From assembly GCF_016919445.1 (NCBI RefSeq), contig NZ_CP070356.1, forward strand, positions 5,583,502 through 5,647,501: DNA of 64,000 nucleotides. The letters run 5' to 3'. The stretch is from Pseudomonas sp. PDNC002 (GTDB taxonomy: Bacteria > Pseudomonadota > Gammaproteobacteria > Pseudomonadales > Pseudomonadaceae). Under the pieces are notes generated by a model that worked only from the letters and a program-made list of their open reading frames with translations, ran no database searches and was not told where the DNA came from. The position numbers were made by a program, and so were the translations under genes. Shown here piece by piece: positions 17,236 to 24,687 of the stretch (the stretch's first letter is position 1; each line of letters begins with the position of its first letter).

Positions 17236-17582
17236 GTTCCTGATGGGAGTTCTTCGCTCGGGCTTGCCCTCACCCAAGCCCTCTCCCAGAGGGAGAGGGG
17301 GCGGTTCGTGGCGGCTTGAAGGCGGAGTGATCGCTCTGCTGGTATCCGCACTTGCGTAGGAGCGGACTCCGTCCGCGATGTCTTTACGCCGCTCCGTTCT
17401 TGCAACGAGCCGCCGGTACGCGATCGCGCTACGAAACGAGGTATTCCTCTGCAATGCCACTCCCTCACCCCACCCCTCTCCCAGAGGGAGAGGGAGCCGC
17501 GCGTGCCGGCTGATGCCATGGTCCACACTTGATGCCGTACCGTCCCCTCTCCATCCGGGAGAGGGTTAGGGTGAGGGGCTCT
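17236..17582. repeat. Intergenic cluster of palindromic repeats after the T1SS operon
   Basis: Three copies of the CCCTCTCCC/GGGAGAGGG family lie at 17267-17300, 17462-17494 and 17543-17578. The first two carry a CCCTCACCC left flank, while the third carries the mirror-image TTAGGGTGAGGG right flank, so the copies face one another. A REP-type element (GTAGGAGCGGACTCC followed by GTCCGCGA) lies at 17356-17379 and is repeated identically at 29808-29831. No gene is visible. Confidence 0.8.
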
Positions 17583-18053
17583 TCAGCCACCTTCCGCGTC
17601 CCCTCGCCAATGCGCCCCCGGCCCTTCCTCCGCCAACTTGTCCCCCGGATTTCGCAATGGGCACGCCTCCATCGACAAACACCCACAGCCGATGCAGCCG
17701 TCCAGCTGATCCCGCAGCAGCAGCAACTTCTCGATCCGCTCGTTCAGATCCTCCCGCCAGCGCGCCGACAACCGCGCCCAGTCCGCCGCCGTCGGATTGT
17801 GGCCAGTGGGCAACGACCCCAGCGCCTCGGCGATCTCGCCCAGGGGAATGCCAACTCTTTGCGCGACCTTGATCACCGCTACCCGGCGCAGCGTGTCGCG
17901 CGAGTAACGGCGCTGGTTGCCGGCATTGCGCGTACTGGCGATCAGGCCCTTGGCTTCGTAGAAATGCAGGGCGGAAACGGCCACGCCGGCGCGCTTGGCC
18001 AGTTCACCGACACTCAGGTCGCGGTGCATGGAGCAGGGAGATGTTTTCTTCAT
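17583..18053 (-). CDS. soxR: Redox-sensitive transcriptional activator SoxR
   Basis: This 156-residue MerR-family regulator carries a [2Fe-2S] cluster. The N-terminal winged helix ([20 protein letters not shown]) binds a palindromic operator, and a dimerisation helix follows. The cluster ligands are C120, C123, C125 and C131 in [12 protein letters not shown], the exact SoxR spacing C-x2-C-x-C-x5-C. In pseudomonads SoxR responds mainly to redox-cycling compounds such as phenazines rather than running a superoxide regulon. The start at 18053 is used; an internal ATG at 18029 is possible. It is divergent from the small gene at 18128 across a perfect SoxR operator. Confidence 0.95.
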   Translation of the reverse strand: MKKTSPCSMHRDLSVGELAKRAGVAVSALHFYEAKGLIASTRNAGNQRRYSRDTLRRVAVIKVAQRVGIPLGEIAEALGSLPTGHNPTAADWARLSARWREDLNERIEKLLLLRDQLDGCIGCGCLSMEACPLRNPGDKLAEEGPGAHWRGDAEGG

Positions 18054-18059
18054 GGGCTA

Positions 18060-18090
18060 TTGACCTCAACTTAAGTTGAGGTTTTACCCT
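18060..18090 (+). promoter_or_regulatory. SoxR operator and MerR-type promoter
   Basis: CCTCAACTTAAGTTGAGG (18064-18081) is a perfect 18-bp palindrome matching the SoxR box. It sits inside a promoter with TTGACC at 18060-18065 and TACCCT at 18085-18090, separated by 19 bp. This overlong spacer is the hallmark of MerR-family activation. The promoter points towards the gene at 18128. Confidence 0.88.
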
Positions 18091-18127
18091 CGCCTGGCAT
18101 TCGGTTCAAGACAGGGAGCCCAGAAAC

Positions 18128-18487
18128 ATGACTCAACCCAGCCCGATCACCGCCCATGCCTGCGTGGACAATCCGCACTTCGTGCTGCAGATCGAGATCG
18201 ACGTGACACCCCAGCAGCGCCCGCACATCGCCGCCCGCCTCTGCGATTACCTGGCGCACCTGCAGGAGCTGTTCTACCTGCGCCCCGGCTACCTCGCCAG
18301 CGAACTGCACGCCGACGGTGAGCCGCAACGTCTCGTCGGCCGCCTGCACTGGCGCCGTCGGGAAGACTGGGAAGCCGCCTGGGATTGCCGCAGCACCGCC
18401 AGCGACCTGTTCGCCGACAGCCTGCTCAAGCTCGGCGCACGGAGCATCCGCTTCGGCAGCGGCGAGACCGAGCGCGTTCAGGCGTAG
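18128..18487 (+). CDS. Putative antibiotic-biosynthesis-monooxygenase-like protein, SoxR target
   Basis: A 119-residue soluble protein beginning MTQPSPITAHACVDNPHFVLQ, with a ferredoxin-like ABM-type pattern (QIEIDVTPQQRPHIAARLCD and a later RREDWEAAWDCR). The family includes small cofactor-free monooxygenases acting on quinone-like substrates, but no catalytic activity can be assigned here. AGGGAG at 18113-18118 supports the ATG. It is divergent from soxR behind a SoxR promoter, the same arrangement as the soxR (PA2273)/PA2274 pair of P. aeruginosa. The likely role is defence against redox-active compounds. Confidence 0.7.
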   Translation: MTQPSPITAHACVDNPHFVLQIEIDVTPQQRPHIAARLCDYLAHLQELFYLRPGYLASELHADGEPQRLVGRLHWRRREDWEAAWDCRSTASDLFADSLLKLGARSIRFGSGETERVQA

Positions 18488-18515
18488 GGCGTACAACCGC
18501 TCGAGGTTGTACGCC
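18488..18515. repeat. REP-like hairpin or bidirectional terminator
   Basis: GGCGTACAACC, loop GCTCGA, GGTTGTACGCC: a perfect 11-bp stem immediately after the SoxR-target stop codon. There is no T tract, so a REP-type element is at least as likely as an intrinsic terminator. The rest of the gap to 18597 shows nothing clear. Confidence 0.6.
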
Positions 18516-18597
18516 GATACACCGCCCCTTTCGCCAGCTCCTCGGCCGAATCCGGAGCGCTCTGGGACAAAGGCCAATCGGCGTAGAACGCGGAGCG

Positions 18598-19047
18598 TTA
18601 CACGCCCTGCGGCTTCGGCAGGCTCATATGCAACAGCGGGAACGGCCGCCCTTCACCATCGATGGGCGAGCGACCGGTCTGGACGAAGCCATAGTGCAGG
18701 TAGAACCCCACCGCCTGCGGGTTCTGCTCGTTGACGTCGACGCTCAGCGGGTCGCGCGACTCGCGCATGAAGTCGAGCAGCGCGCGACCGATGCCCCGAC
18801 CACGGAGATCCGGTTCAATGAAGAGCATTTCCACATGGGTTTCGTTGAGGCCGATGAAGCCCAGTGGGCGGTCGTCGGCATCCGTCGCCACCCACACCTC
18901 GACGGCGGGCAGGTAGAGATCGCGGACCTGGGGCAGCAGTCCGTCGATGTCGGAGGCTTCCAGGAAATGATGGGTGGCGCGCACGGCACCCAGCCAGATG
19001 TCGAGCAGCCGCGGGTTGTCCGCAGCGATACGTTGGCGAATGAGCAT
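18598..19047 (-). CDS. GNAT-family N-acetyltransferase (YjaB-like)
   Basis: A 149-residue acetyl-CoA-dependent acyltransferase. The acetyl-CoA binding motif is LRGRGIGRALLD. The family-specific stretches RATHHFLEASDI, VDVNEQNPQAVGFYLHYGF and TGRSPIDGEGRPFPLLHM closely resemble Escherichia coli YjaB. The acceptor is unknown. The ATG at 19047 begins MLIRQRIAADNPRLL and has AGGAT before it; an upstream in-frame start at 19122 would add a non-conserved extension. The gene stands alone between the soxR pair and an ABC-F gene on the same strand, 176 bp downstream of the latter. Confidence 0.85.
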   Translation of the reverse strand: MLIRQRIAADNPRLLDIWLGAVRATHHFLEASDIDGLLPQVRDLYLPAVEVWVATDADDRPLGFIGLNETHVEMLFIEPDLRGRGIGRALLDFMRESRDPLSVDVNEQNPQAVGFYLHYGFVQTGRSPIDGEGRPFPLLHMSLPKPQGV

Positions 19048-19223
19048 GAGATCATCCTGATTCAGCTGATCAGATAGGGATAGCACGCCACGGAGTGGCG
19101 GCCGTTGTAGCGTCGGCAGCATGAATGCCCGCTTCGCGAATCAACGCCTGGGCGGAGCACGGCAGAGGCAGCCGGAAAGAGAGGGGCGCCAATCCTAACC
19201 AGCGCCCGCTGGCCGGTAAAGTC

Positions 19224-20834
19224 TCACGCCCGGTGCCAGCGCCAGCCGTCCCCGGTGCACTCCAGGCGCGCCTCCAGCTCGAGCTGTTCGAGAAACGCAT
19301 CGTCGTGGGAAACCACGAGCAGTGCGCCCCGGTACTGCCGCAGCAAGATCACCAAGGCTTCGCGGGAAGGCAGGTCGAGGTGATTGTCCGGTTCATCCAG
19401 CAGCAGGAGTTGGGCCGGCTGCCGTGCATAGATCTCGCAGGCCAGCGCTGCCTTCAGGCGCTCACCACCACTGAGCGATCCACTGGGCTGCTCGACCCGC
19501 GCCGCTGGCAAACCCAACTGCGCCAGGCGCGTGCGCAGTACGGACTGCTCCTCGACAGGATTGCGCTCGCGCAGCAGCTCCAGCGCGGAGCGCTCCGGTC
19601 TCAGCCCGGCAAGATGCTGGTCGAGGTAGGCACTGCGCACCTTGACCGTGCACGTCCCGGCGGCAGGTCGCCACTCTCCGGCCAGCACCTTGAGCAGAGT
19701 CGACTTGCCGCTGCCATTTTTCCCGGTGATCGCCAGGCGGCGTGGGCCGCTCAGCTGCAGGTCGAGGGGTGCCGCAGTGCCATGGGGCAGTCGCAGTCCC
19801 TCCAGCAACACCACGCTGCGGGCCTCCGGCAATTCGCACGGCGGAGCGCTCAGTACCACCCTTGGGTCCTCGCGCAGTTGCCCGAAGGCTGCCTGCACCT
19901 CCTGCGCCAGCTGTTCTCGACGCTCGCCATGCTGGGTGGCAAGGCGCGCGATGCTGCTCTGGCTGCGCTCCTTCTGCCGGTCCACGAGGATCTTCGCCTG
20001 GTTGGCCTCCCGCGCGTCCTTGCGTCCCTTTGCCTGCCGATGTTCCTGGCGCTCGCGTTGCTCCTGCATGGCGCGTTGCTGGCGATCACGTTCCTGCTTG
20101 CGCCGCTGCAGCTCGCGCAGTGCGTTGTCCTGCTCCTGCTGGCGGGCTTCCCGGTAGAGCGCATAGCCCCCGGAGTAGCCGCGCAGCCCGGCGCACGACA
20201 GCTCGACGATGCGCTGCATGTCGTCCAGCAGCAGGCGGTCGTGGCTGATCAGGATCATCCCGCCCCGCCAGCGCTGAATCTGCTCGCGCAGAGCTTCGCG
20301 GCCGGCCCGATCAAGGTGGTTGCTCGGTTCGTCGAGGATCAGCCATTCCGCCTCACTGAGCCACGCGCCCAACGCCGCCACCCGAGTGGACTCGCCGCCA
20401 CTCAGGCGCGCGGCGGGTGTGTCGGCTGCGAGGTACTCCAACCCGCAGGCGGACAGCTCCGCCTCCAGCCGCGCGCGGATGTCCCAGCGGCCGTCCAGCA
20501 GTTCGAAGTCGGCAGGATCGACCGCGCCCGCCTCGACCCGCGCCAGCGCATCGAGCAGCGGCTGCACGCCAGCCAGGTCCGCCACGCTGCGAAACGCCTG
20601 CGGTTCAATGCGTTGTGGCAGGTAGTGCACAGGCCCGGATGCCAAGCATCGCCCAGCGCTGGGTGCCAGGGCTCCGGCCATGATCCGCGCCAGCACGGAC
20701 TTGCCCGCGCCATTACGCCCGACCAGCGCGGTGCGGCGCTCGTCGAAGGTTTCGTTGAGGTCGAGAAACAGTGGATCGCCCGTGGGCAATTGAAACGAGA
20801 CGCCTTGCAGCGCCAGGGAGACAGGGTTCGTCAT
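19224..20834 (-). CDS. ABC-F family ATPase
   Basis: A 536-residue soluble protein with two nucleotide-binding domains in one chain and no membrane segment, the ABC-F layout. Domain 1 has Walker A GRNGAGKS (39-46), signature LSGGES and Walker B WLILDEPSNHLD. A charged Q/R/E-rich linker (about 230-300) follows. Domain 2 has GKNGSGKST, LSGGE and LLLLDEPDNHLD. ABC-F proteins act on ribosomes as translation factors or antibiotic-protection factors. The linker here is highly charged and lacks the defining features of EttA that I know, so the subtype is left open. The ATG at 20834 starts MTNPVSLALQGVSF; an in-frame ATG 12 nt upstream is equally possible. Confidence 0.85.
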   Translation of the reverse strand: MTNPVSLALQGVSFQLPTGDPLFLDLNETFDERRTALVGRNGAGKSVLARIMAGALAPSAGRCLASGPVHYLPQRIEPQAFRSVADLAGVQPLLDALARVEAGAVDPADFELLDGRWDIRARLEAELSACGLEYLAADTPAARLSGGESTRVAALGAWLSEAEWLILDEPSNHLDRAGREALREQIQRWRGGMILISHDRLLLDDMQRIVELSCAGLRGYSGGYALYREARQQEQDNALRELQRRKQERDRQQRAMQEQRERQEHRQAKGRKDAREANQAKILVDRQKERSQSSIARLATQHGERREQLAQEVQAAFGQLREDPRVVLSAPPCELPEARSVVLLEGLRLPHGTAAPLDLQLSGPRRLAITGKNGSGKSTLLKVLAGEWRPAAGTCTVKVRSAYLDQHLAGLRPERSALELLRERNPVEEQSVLRTRLAQLGLPAARVEQPSGSLSGGERLKAALACEIYARQPAQLLLLDEPDNHLDLPSREALVILLRQYRGALLVVSHDDAFLEQLELEARLECTGDGWRWHRA

Positions 20835-21048
20835 ACGCAAATCCATCGGATGCCGGGTAACCCCCAGGAACGCAGCCTGGGACGGAAACGGGCCGTGAAA
20901 CCACGGCGGCATCAATTGCGCATCGGACGAACACCTCGCGAAGGGGAATGAGGAGCGCAGTATAACGGAGCGGGCACGGCGACCGCAGCCATTGGGCGGG
21001 TGGCGGGCTCCGTAGGGACGACTGTCTTAACCTGGGAGCCCGTGCCTG

Positions 21049-21439
21049 CTCTCCCCCCTCACCCCAGCCCTCTCCCTCAGGGAGAGGGGGCAGTCTGTGC
21101 CGAGTGACGCCTTGCTTTCCTCCTGCACCCAACGATCCCCTCTCCCTCTGGGAGAGCGAGCAGCCTGTGCCGGCTGACGCCTTGCTTTACTCCTGCACCC
21201 AACGGCCCCTCTCCCTATGGGAGAGCGAAAAGTCTGTGCCGGCTGACGCCATGCTTTCCTCCTGCACCCAACGGCCCCTCTCCCTCTGGGAGAGCGAGCA
21301 GTCTGTGCCGGCTGACGCCATGCTTTTCTCCTACACCCAACGGCCCCTCTCCCTCTGGGAGAGCGAGCAGTCTGTGCCGGCTGACACCATGTTTACTTCC
21401 TGCACCGAACGGTCCCCTCTCCCTCTGGGAGAGGGTTAG
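21049..21439. repeat. Six-unit tandem array of a 69-70 bp palindrome-containing repeat
   Basis: The core CTCTCCCTCTGGGAGAG begins at 21070, 21140, 21209, 21278, 21347 and 21417, giving periods of 70, 69, 69, 69 and 70 bp. The five intervening segments are near-identical and carry CTGTGCCGGCTGACGCC followed by a TGCTTT...CTCCTGCACCCAACGG stretch. The first unit keeps the CCCTCACCC left flank and the last the GGGTTAGGGG right flank of the dispersed family. The array therefore looks like an internal amplification between the two ends of an inverted pair. Because 69 is divisible by 3, an open frame of 23-residue repeats appears across it; I regard this as an artefact. The remaining bases of the gap (20835-21048, 21440-21497) hold the ABC-F leader and nothing else I recognise. 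Confidence 0.9.
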
Positions 21440-21497
21440 GGGAAGGCGCAGGCACACAGATTGCCAGGGCGAATCCAACGCGCAATGACGCCGTCCG

Positions 21498-22094
21498 TTA
21501 TGAGGAACGCGCCCCATGGTTACGCTGGAAAGTCTCCTCCCCCATCGCCGCGATCTGCCCCTCGATCAACGCATCGAACGGACGCAGCAGGTCCGCGTGT
21601 GACTGCGGCGCATCCAGCACATCCAGCGCATGCACCACCGCTTCGATGGTGGACAACGCTCCCTCGGCAGGCGCCTTGCGCAGGCGATAGCGCGAGGTGA
21701 GCCCCTCCGGCAGCACGACGCGCGGCAACGCGGCGAGACTCGGGTTGAGGTGGAGCAGCTTGCGCGCCTTGCGCCAGGTGCCATCGGGGACCACCAGCAG
21801 CCGTGGTTTATCCACAGGCCGCGCGGCCACCTCGACCAATCCCAGGGCGGATTCTCCCGGGAACAACAGCCAGGCATCCCAGGCGGCCAGCTCGAGACCG
21901 CTGAAATCCTCCCCCACCTTCAGCTCAGCATTGGCCAGGCCGAGCACAGCCAGCCGCGCGGTATTCAGCGCATGACCGACTTCGCTCGGATGCTGCAGGA
22001 TCAACACACGGGTCCGGTTATCCACATGTGGAATCAAACCACACAGGCAATGCTTCAGCGGTCGCTCGCAACGCGGGCAGCGGGCGCGACTCAT
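21498..22094 (-). CDS. DTW-domain protein, probable tRNA-uridine aminocarboxypropyltransferase
   Basis: A 198-residue protein with an N-terminal zinc-ribbon-like cluster (CPRCERPLKHCLCG) and the DTW-type signature PDGTWRKARKLL near residue 105. The DTW family (TapT/YfiP in E. coli) transfers an aminocarboxypropyl group from SAM to uridine 47 of some tRNAs, giving acp3U. The Cys cluster and signature fit, and the length is normal. The ATG at 22094 overlaps the TGA of the LysR gene upstream (ATGA), so translation is probably coupled, an unexpected link between a tRNA-modification gene and a guanidine catabolic regulator. Confidence 0.82.
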   Translation of the reverse strand: MSRARCPRCERPLKHCLCGLIPHVDNRTRVLILQHPSEVGHALNTARLAVLGLANAELKVGEDFSGLELAAWDAWLLFPGESALGLVEVAARPVDKPRLLVVPDGTWRKARKLLHLNPSLAALPRVVLPEGLTSRYRLRKAPAEGALSTIEAVVHALDVLDAPQSHADLLRPFDALIEGQIAAMGEETFQRNHGARSS

Positions 22095-22987
22095 GACTGG
22101 CTCGGCTGGGTGCGCAGCAGGTCGCGGAAGTTCTGGATCAGCGGCTCGCGGGAACGGCCTCGGCGCAGGATCAGGGAGAACGGCGCCTGGTAGCCAAAGG
22201 TCGCCGGCAGCAGCGCACGCAAGCGGCCCTGCTCCACCCACGGATGGGCGTAGTGCTCGGGCAGGTAGCCGATATAGCCGCCGGAAAGAATCAGGATCAA
22301 CTGCGCCTCCATACTCTCCACCGTGCCGGCGCTGTGCTTGAAGCCATGCCGAGCCAGTTCCGCCTGGCTCCAGTAACCGCGGCCGACCATGCGCTGCTGG
22401 GTGATCAGCTCGGCAGGGATGCGCCGTCCGTCGAACAGCGGGTGGCGGTCGCTGCAGTACAGCCAGTGCTGCTCTCTATAAAGCGGCTGATAGACCAGCC
22501 CGTTCATCCGGCTGAAGAACGAACCGATGGCCAGGTCCAGGCGGTTGTCCAGCACCGCCAGCTGCAATTCGTAGGGGCTCTGCACCTGCAGGTGCAGGTG
22601 CACTGCGGGGTGCAGGCCGCTGAAGGCGCCGATCACTTCGGCCAGCGGTAGCGCCGGGTCGGTCACGGTGGAATCCAGCACGCCGAGGTTCAGGGTGCCG
22701 CGCAGCTCGCCCTTGAGCGTTGCCGCATAGCGCTCGAAGCCTTCCAGTTCGCCAAGGATGCGCAGGGTTTCCTGGTGGAACAGTTCGCCCTTGCTGGTCA
22801 GCCCGAAACCACCCCGCCCACGATGGCAGAGCACGATGCCCAACTGGTTCTCCAGCTGGCTCATGTAGGTGCTGATGGCTGAGGTGGACAGGTTCAGCTC
22901 CTGCTGCGCCGCGGCGAACCCCTGACTGCGAACCACGCAGGCGAAAATCCGCAGCAGTTTGACGTCGGGCAATGCACTGGCGCTCAT
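22091..22987 (-). CDS. gbuR: LysR-family regulator of the guanidinobutyrate cluster
   Basis: A 298-residue LysR-type regulator. The N-terminal helix-turn-helix (KLLRIFACVVRSQGFAAAQQEL, with LSTSAISTYMSQLE as recognition region) is followed by a substrate-binding domain from about residue 90. It is divergent from guanidinobutyrase, the order seen for gbuR and gbuA (PA1422-PA1421) in P. aeruginosa, where the regulator is thought to activate gbuA in response to 4-guanidinobutyrate. The ATG at 22987 (MSASALPDVKLL) is chosen over one 8 codons upstream because conservation begins there. Its stop codon overlaps the next gene's start by 4 nt. Confidence 0.85.
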   Translation of the reverse strand: MSASALPDVKLLRIFACVVRSQGFAAAQQELNLSTSAISTYMSQLENQLGIVLCHRGRGGFGLTSKGELFHQETLRILGELEGFERYAATLKGELRGTLNLGVLDSTVTDPALPLAEVIGAFSGLHPAVHLHLQVQSPYELQLAVLDNRLDLAIGSFFSRMNGLVYQPLYREQHWLYCSDRHPLFDGRRIPAELITQQRMVGRGYWSQAELARHGFKHSAGTVESMEAQLILILSGGYIGYLPEHYAHPWVEQGRLRALLPATFGYQAPFSLILRRGRSREPLIQNFRDLLRTQPSQS

Positions 22988-23145
22988 GGCGACTCCGTAA
23001 AACAGCGGCAAGACCGCTCTAGTTCAGGACTTTATGTAGCAGCGAAACGGATGATAGCAAGCCACCTATCTATTCGGGAGCCGCAGGCCATGAGCCTGGC
23101 GGGCCGTCTGCTGCGGCAAGGTGGCGCAGTCTAGCGATCAGGGAA

Positions 23146-23158
23146 AGTTTAGAAAACT
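23146..23158. promoter_or_regulatory. Possible LysR-type operator between gbuR and gbuA
   Basis: AGTTTAGAAAACT is an inverted repeat of AGTTT/AAACT with a 3-bp spacer in the 287 bp divergent region, 117 nt upstream of the gbuA start. LysR regulators often bind such dyads. The assignment rests on position only. Confidence 0.4.
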
Positions 23159-23274
23159 CTGAAGTGATTATTTGTAGCCAGCGATTTTTTCCACTACCCC
23201 GCGTGGAGAGAATCCGGCCTCAGTATCAACAAGCCTGTTTCCACGAAGACAGCGATCAGCCTGAGGCCCTACCC

Positions 23275-24234
23275 ATGGACAAGAAACTTCACCAGCCCCT
23301 GGGCGGTAACGAAATGCCGCGTTTCGGCGGCATCGCCACCATGATGCGCCTGCCGCATATCCAGTCCCCCGAAGAGCTCAACCAGCTCGATGCCGCCTTC
23401 GTCGGCGTGCCCCTGGACATCGGCACCTCCCTGCGCTCCGGCACTCGTTTCGGGCCGCGCGAAATCCGCGCCGAGTCGGTGATGATCCGTCCGTACAACA
23501 TGGCCACCGGCGCCGCGCCGTTCGACTCGCTGAACATCGCCGACATCGGTGACGTGGCGATCAACACCTTCAATCTGATGGAAGCCGTACGCATCATCGA
23601 AGAGGCGTACGACAAGATCCTCGACCACGGCATCCTCCCGCTGACCCTGGGCGGCGATCACACCATCACCCTGCCGATCCTGCGTGCCATCCATAAGAAG
23701 CACGGCAAGGTCGGCCTGGTCCACATCGACGCCCATGCCGATGTGAACGACCATATGTTCGGCGAGAAGATCGCCCACGGCACCACCTTCCGCCGCGCGG
23801 TGGAAGAAGGCCTGCTGGACTGCGACCGCGTGGTGCAGATCGGCCTGCGTGCGCAGGGCTACACCGCTGAAGACTTCAACTGGAGCCGCAAGCAGGGCTT
23901 CCGCGTGGTGCAGGCCGAAGAGTGCTGGCACAAGTCGCTGGAACCGCTGATGGCCGAAGTTCGCGAGAAAGTCGGCGGCGGCCCGGTCTACCTGTCCTTC
24001 GACATCGACGGTATCGACCCGGCCTGGGCGCCAGGTACCGGCACCCCGGAAATCGGCGGCCTGACCACCATCCAGGCGATGGAAATCGTCCGTGGCTGCC
24101 ACGGCCTGGACATCATCGGCTGCGACCTGGTCGAGGTCTCCCCGCCTTACGACACCACCGGCAACACCTCGTTGCTCGGCGCCAACCTGCTGTACGAAAT
24201 GCTCTGCATCCTCCCGGGCGTAGAGCGCCGCTGA
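23275..24234 (+). CDS. gbuA: Guanidinobutyrase (agmatinase/arginase family ureohydrolase)
   Basis: This 319-residue cytosolic binuclear manganese ureohydrolase would convert 4-guanidinobutyrate to 4-aminobutyrate and urea, the last guanidine step of the arginine transaminase/2-ketoarginine route. Metal ligands are visible at H129 (LGGDHT), D152, H154 and D156 (IDAHADVND), and D243 and D245 (SFDIDGIDPAWAPG). The length matches P. aeruginosa GbuA, and the neighbours match the PA1417-PA1422 cluster. The ATG at 23275 starts MDKKLHQPLGGNEMPRFGG; upstream in-frame codons are not conserved. The paralogous guanidinopropionase GpuA is the main alternative and cannot be excluded by sequence alone, but context favours GbuA. 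Confidence 0.9.
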   Translation: MDKKLHQPLGGNEMPRFGGIATMMRLPHIQSPEELNQLDAAFVGVPLDIGTSLRSGTRFGPREIRAESVMIRPYNMATGAAPFDSLNIADIGDVAINTFNLMEAVRIIEEAYDKILDHGILPLTLGGDHTITLPILRAIHKKHGKVGLVHIDAHADVNDHMFGEKIAHGTTFRRAVEEGLLDCDRVVQIGLRAQGYTAEDFNWSRKQGFRVVQAEECWHKSLEPLMAEVREKVGGGPVYLSFDIDGIDPAWAPGTGTPEIGGLTTIQAMEIVRGCHGLDIIGCDLVEVSPPYDTTGNTSLLGANLLYEMLCILPGVERR

Positions 24235-24250
24235 GCGCACGAGCACCTAC

Positions 24251-24661
24251 ATGAATAACGACGCCTGCGTAGCACAGGTGCTGGAGGCTGCCCGAGATCT
24301 CGTGGCAGCCTTCGCGCGCACCGACACCGAAGCCTACTTCGCCGCCTTCAGCGAGGACGCCTCCTTCATTTTCCACACCTGGCCGCAGCCGCTGCTGTCG
24401 CGCGCGGCCTATCGCGACGTGTGGGAAGGCTGGCTGCGTGACGATGGTTTCGAGGTCCTTGACTGCCTTTCGAGCAACACCTTTGTGAGCCTGCAAGGCG
24501 AAGACGTGGCCGTGTTCTGCCACGACGTCGCCACGCGGCTGCGCATCCAGGGAGAGGAAAGCCTGAACCACGAACGGGAGACCATCGTCTTCCGCCGTGA
24601 TCCGAAACTGGGCCGCTGGCTGGCCACACACGAGCACCTGTCACCGTCTCCGACGCCATAA
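24251..24661 (+). CDS. NTF2-like (SnoaL/DUF4440-type) protein of the gbu operon
   Basis: A 136-residue small alpha+beta protein. The N-terminal helix VAQVLEAARDLVAAFARTD, followed by AYFAAFSEDASFIFHTWPQP and a C-terminal ETIVFRRDPKLGRWLATHEH strand pattern, fits the nuclear-transport-factor-2 fold. The family binds or turns over small molecules in a conical pocket; no activity can be named here. It starts 16 nt after gbuA and 26 nt before the permease gene, so it is co-transcribed and probably works on a guanidine or related metabolite. The counterpart in P. aeruginosa (PA1420) is also uncharacterised. Confidence 0.8.
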   Translation: MNNDACVAQVLEAARDLVAAFARTDTEAYFAAFSEDASFIFHTWPQPLLSRAAYRDVWEGWLRDDGFEVLDCLSSNTFVSLQGEDVAVFCHDVATRLRIQGEESLNHERETIVFRRDPKLGRWLATHEHLSPSPTP

Positions 24662-24687
24662 AGACAGGGCTCACCCGGGAGGAAGTC

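Noticed and set aside
13445..17526. Long minus-strand frames (803 and 686 codons) opposite the T1SS genes
   Set aside because: Antisense shadows of clearly coding, domain-bearing genes; low-complexity composition.
21104..21439. 111-codon frame made of 23-residue repeats
   Set aside because: Arises because the 69-bp repeat unit is divisible by three; no ribosome site, and the DNA is a palindromic non-coding array.
21049..21439. CRISPR array
   Set aside because: The units between the palindromes are near-identical to each other, not unique spacers, and no cas genes are present.
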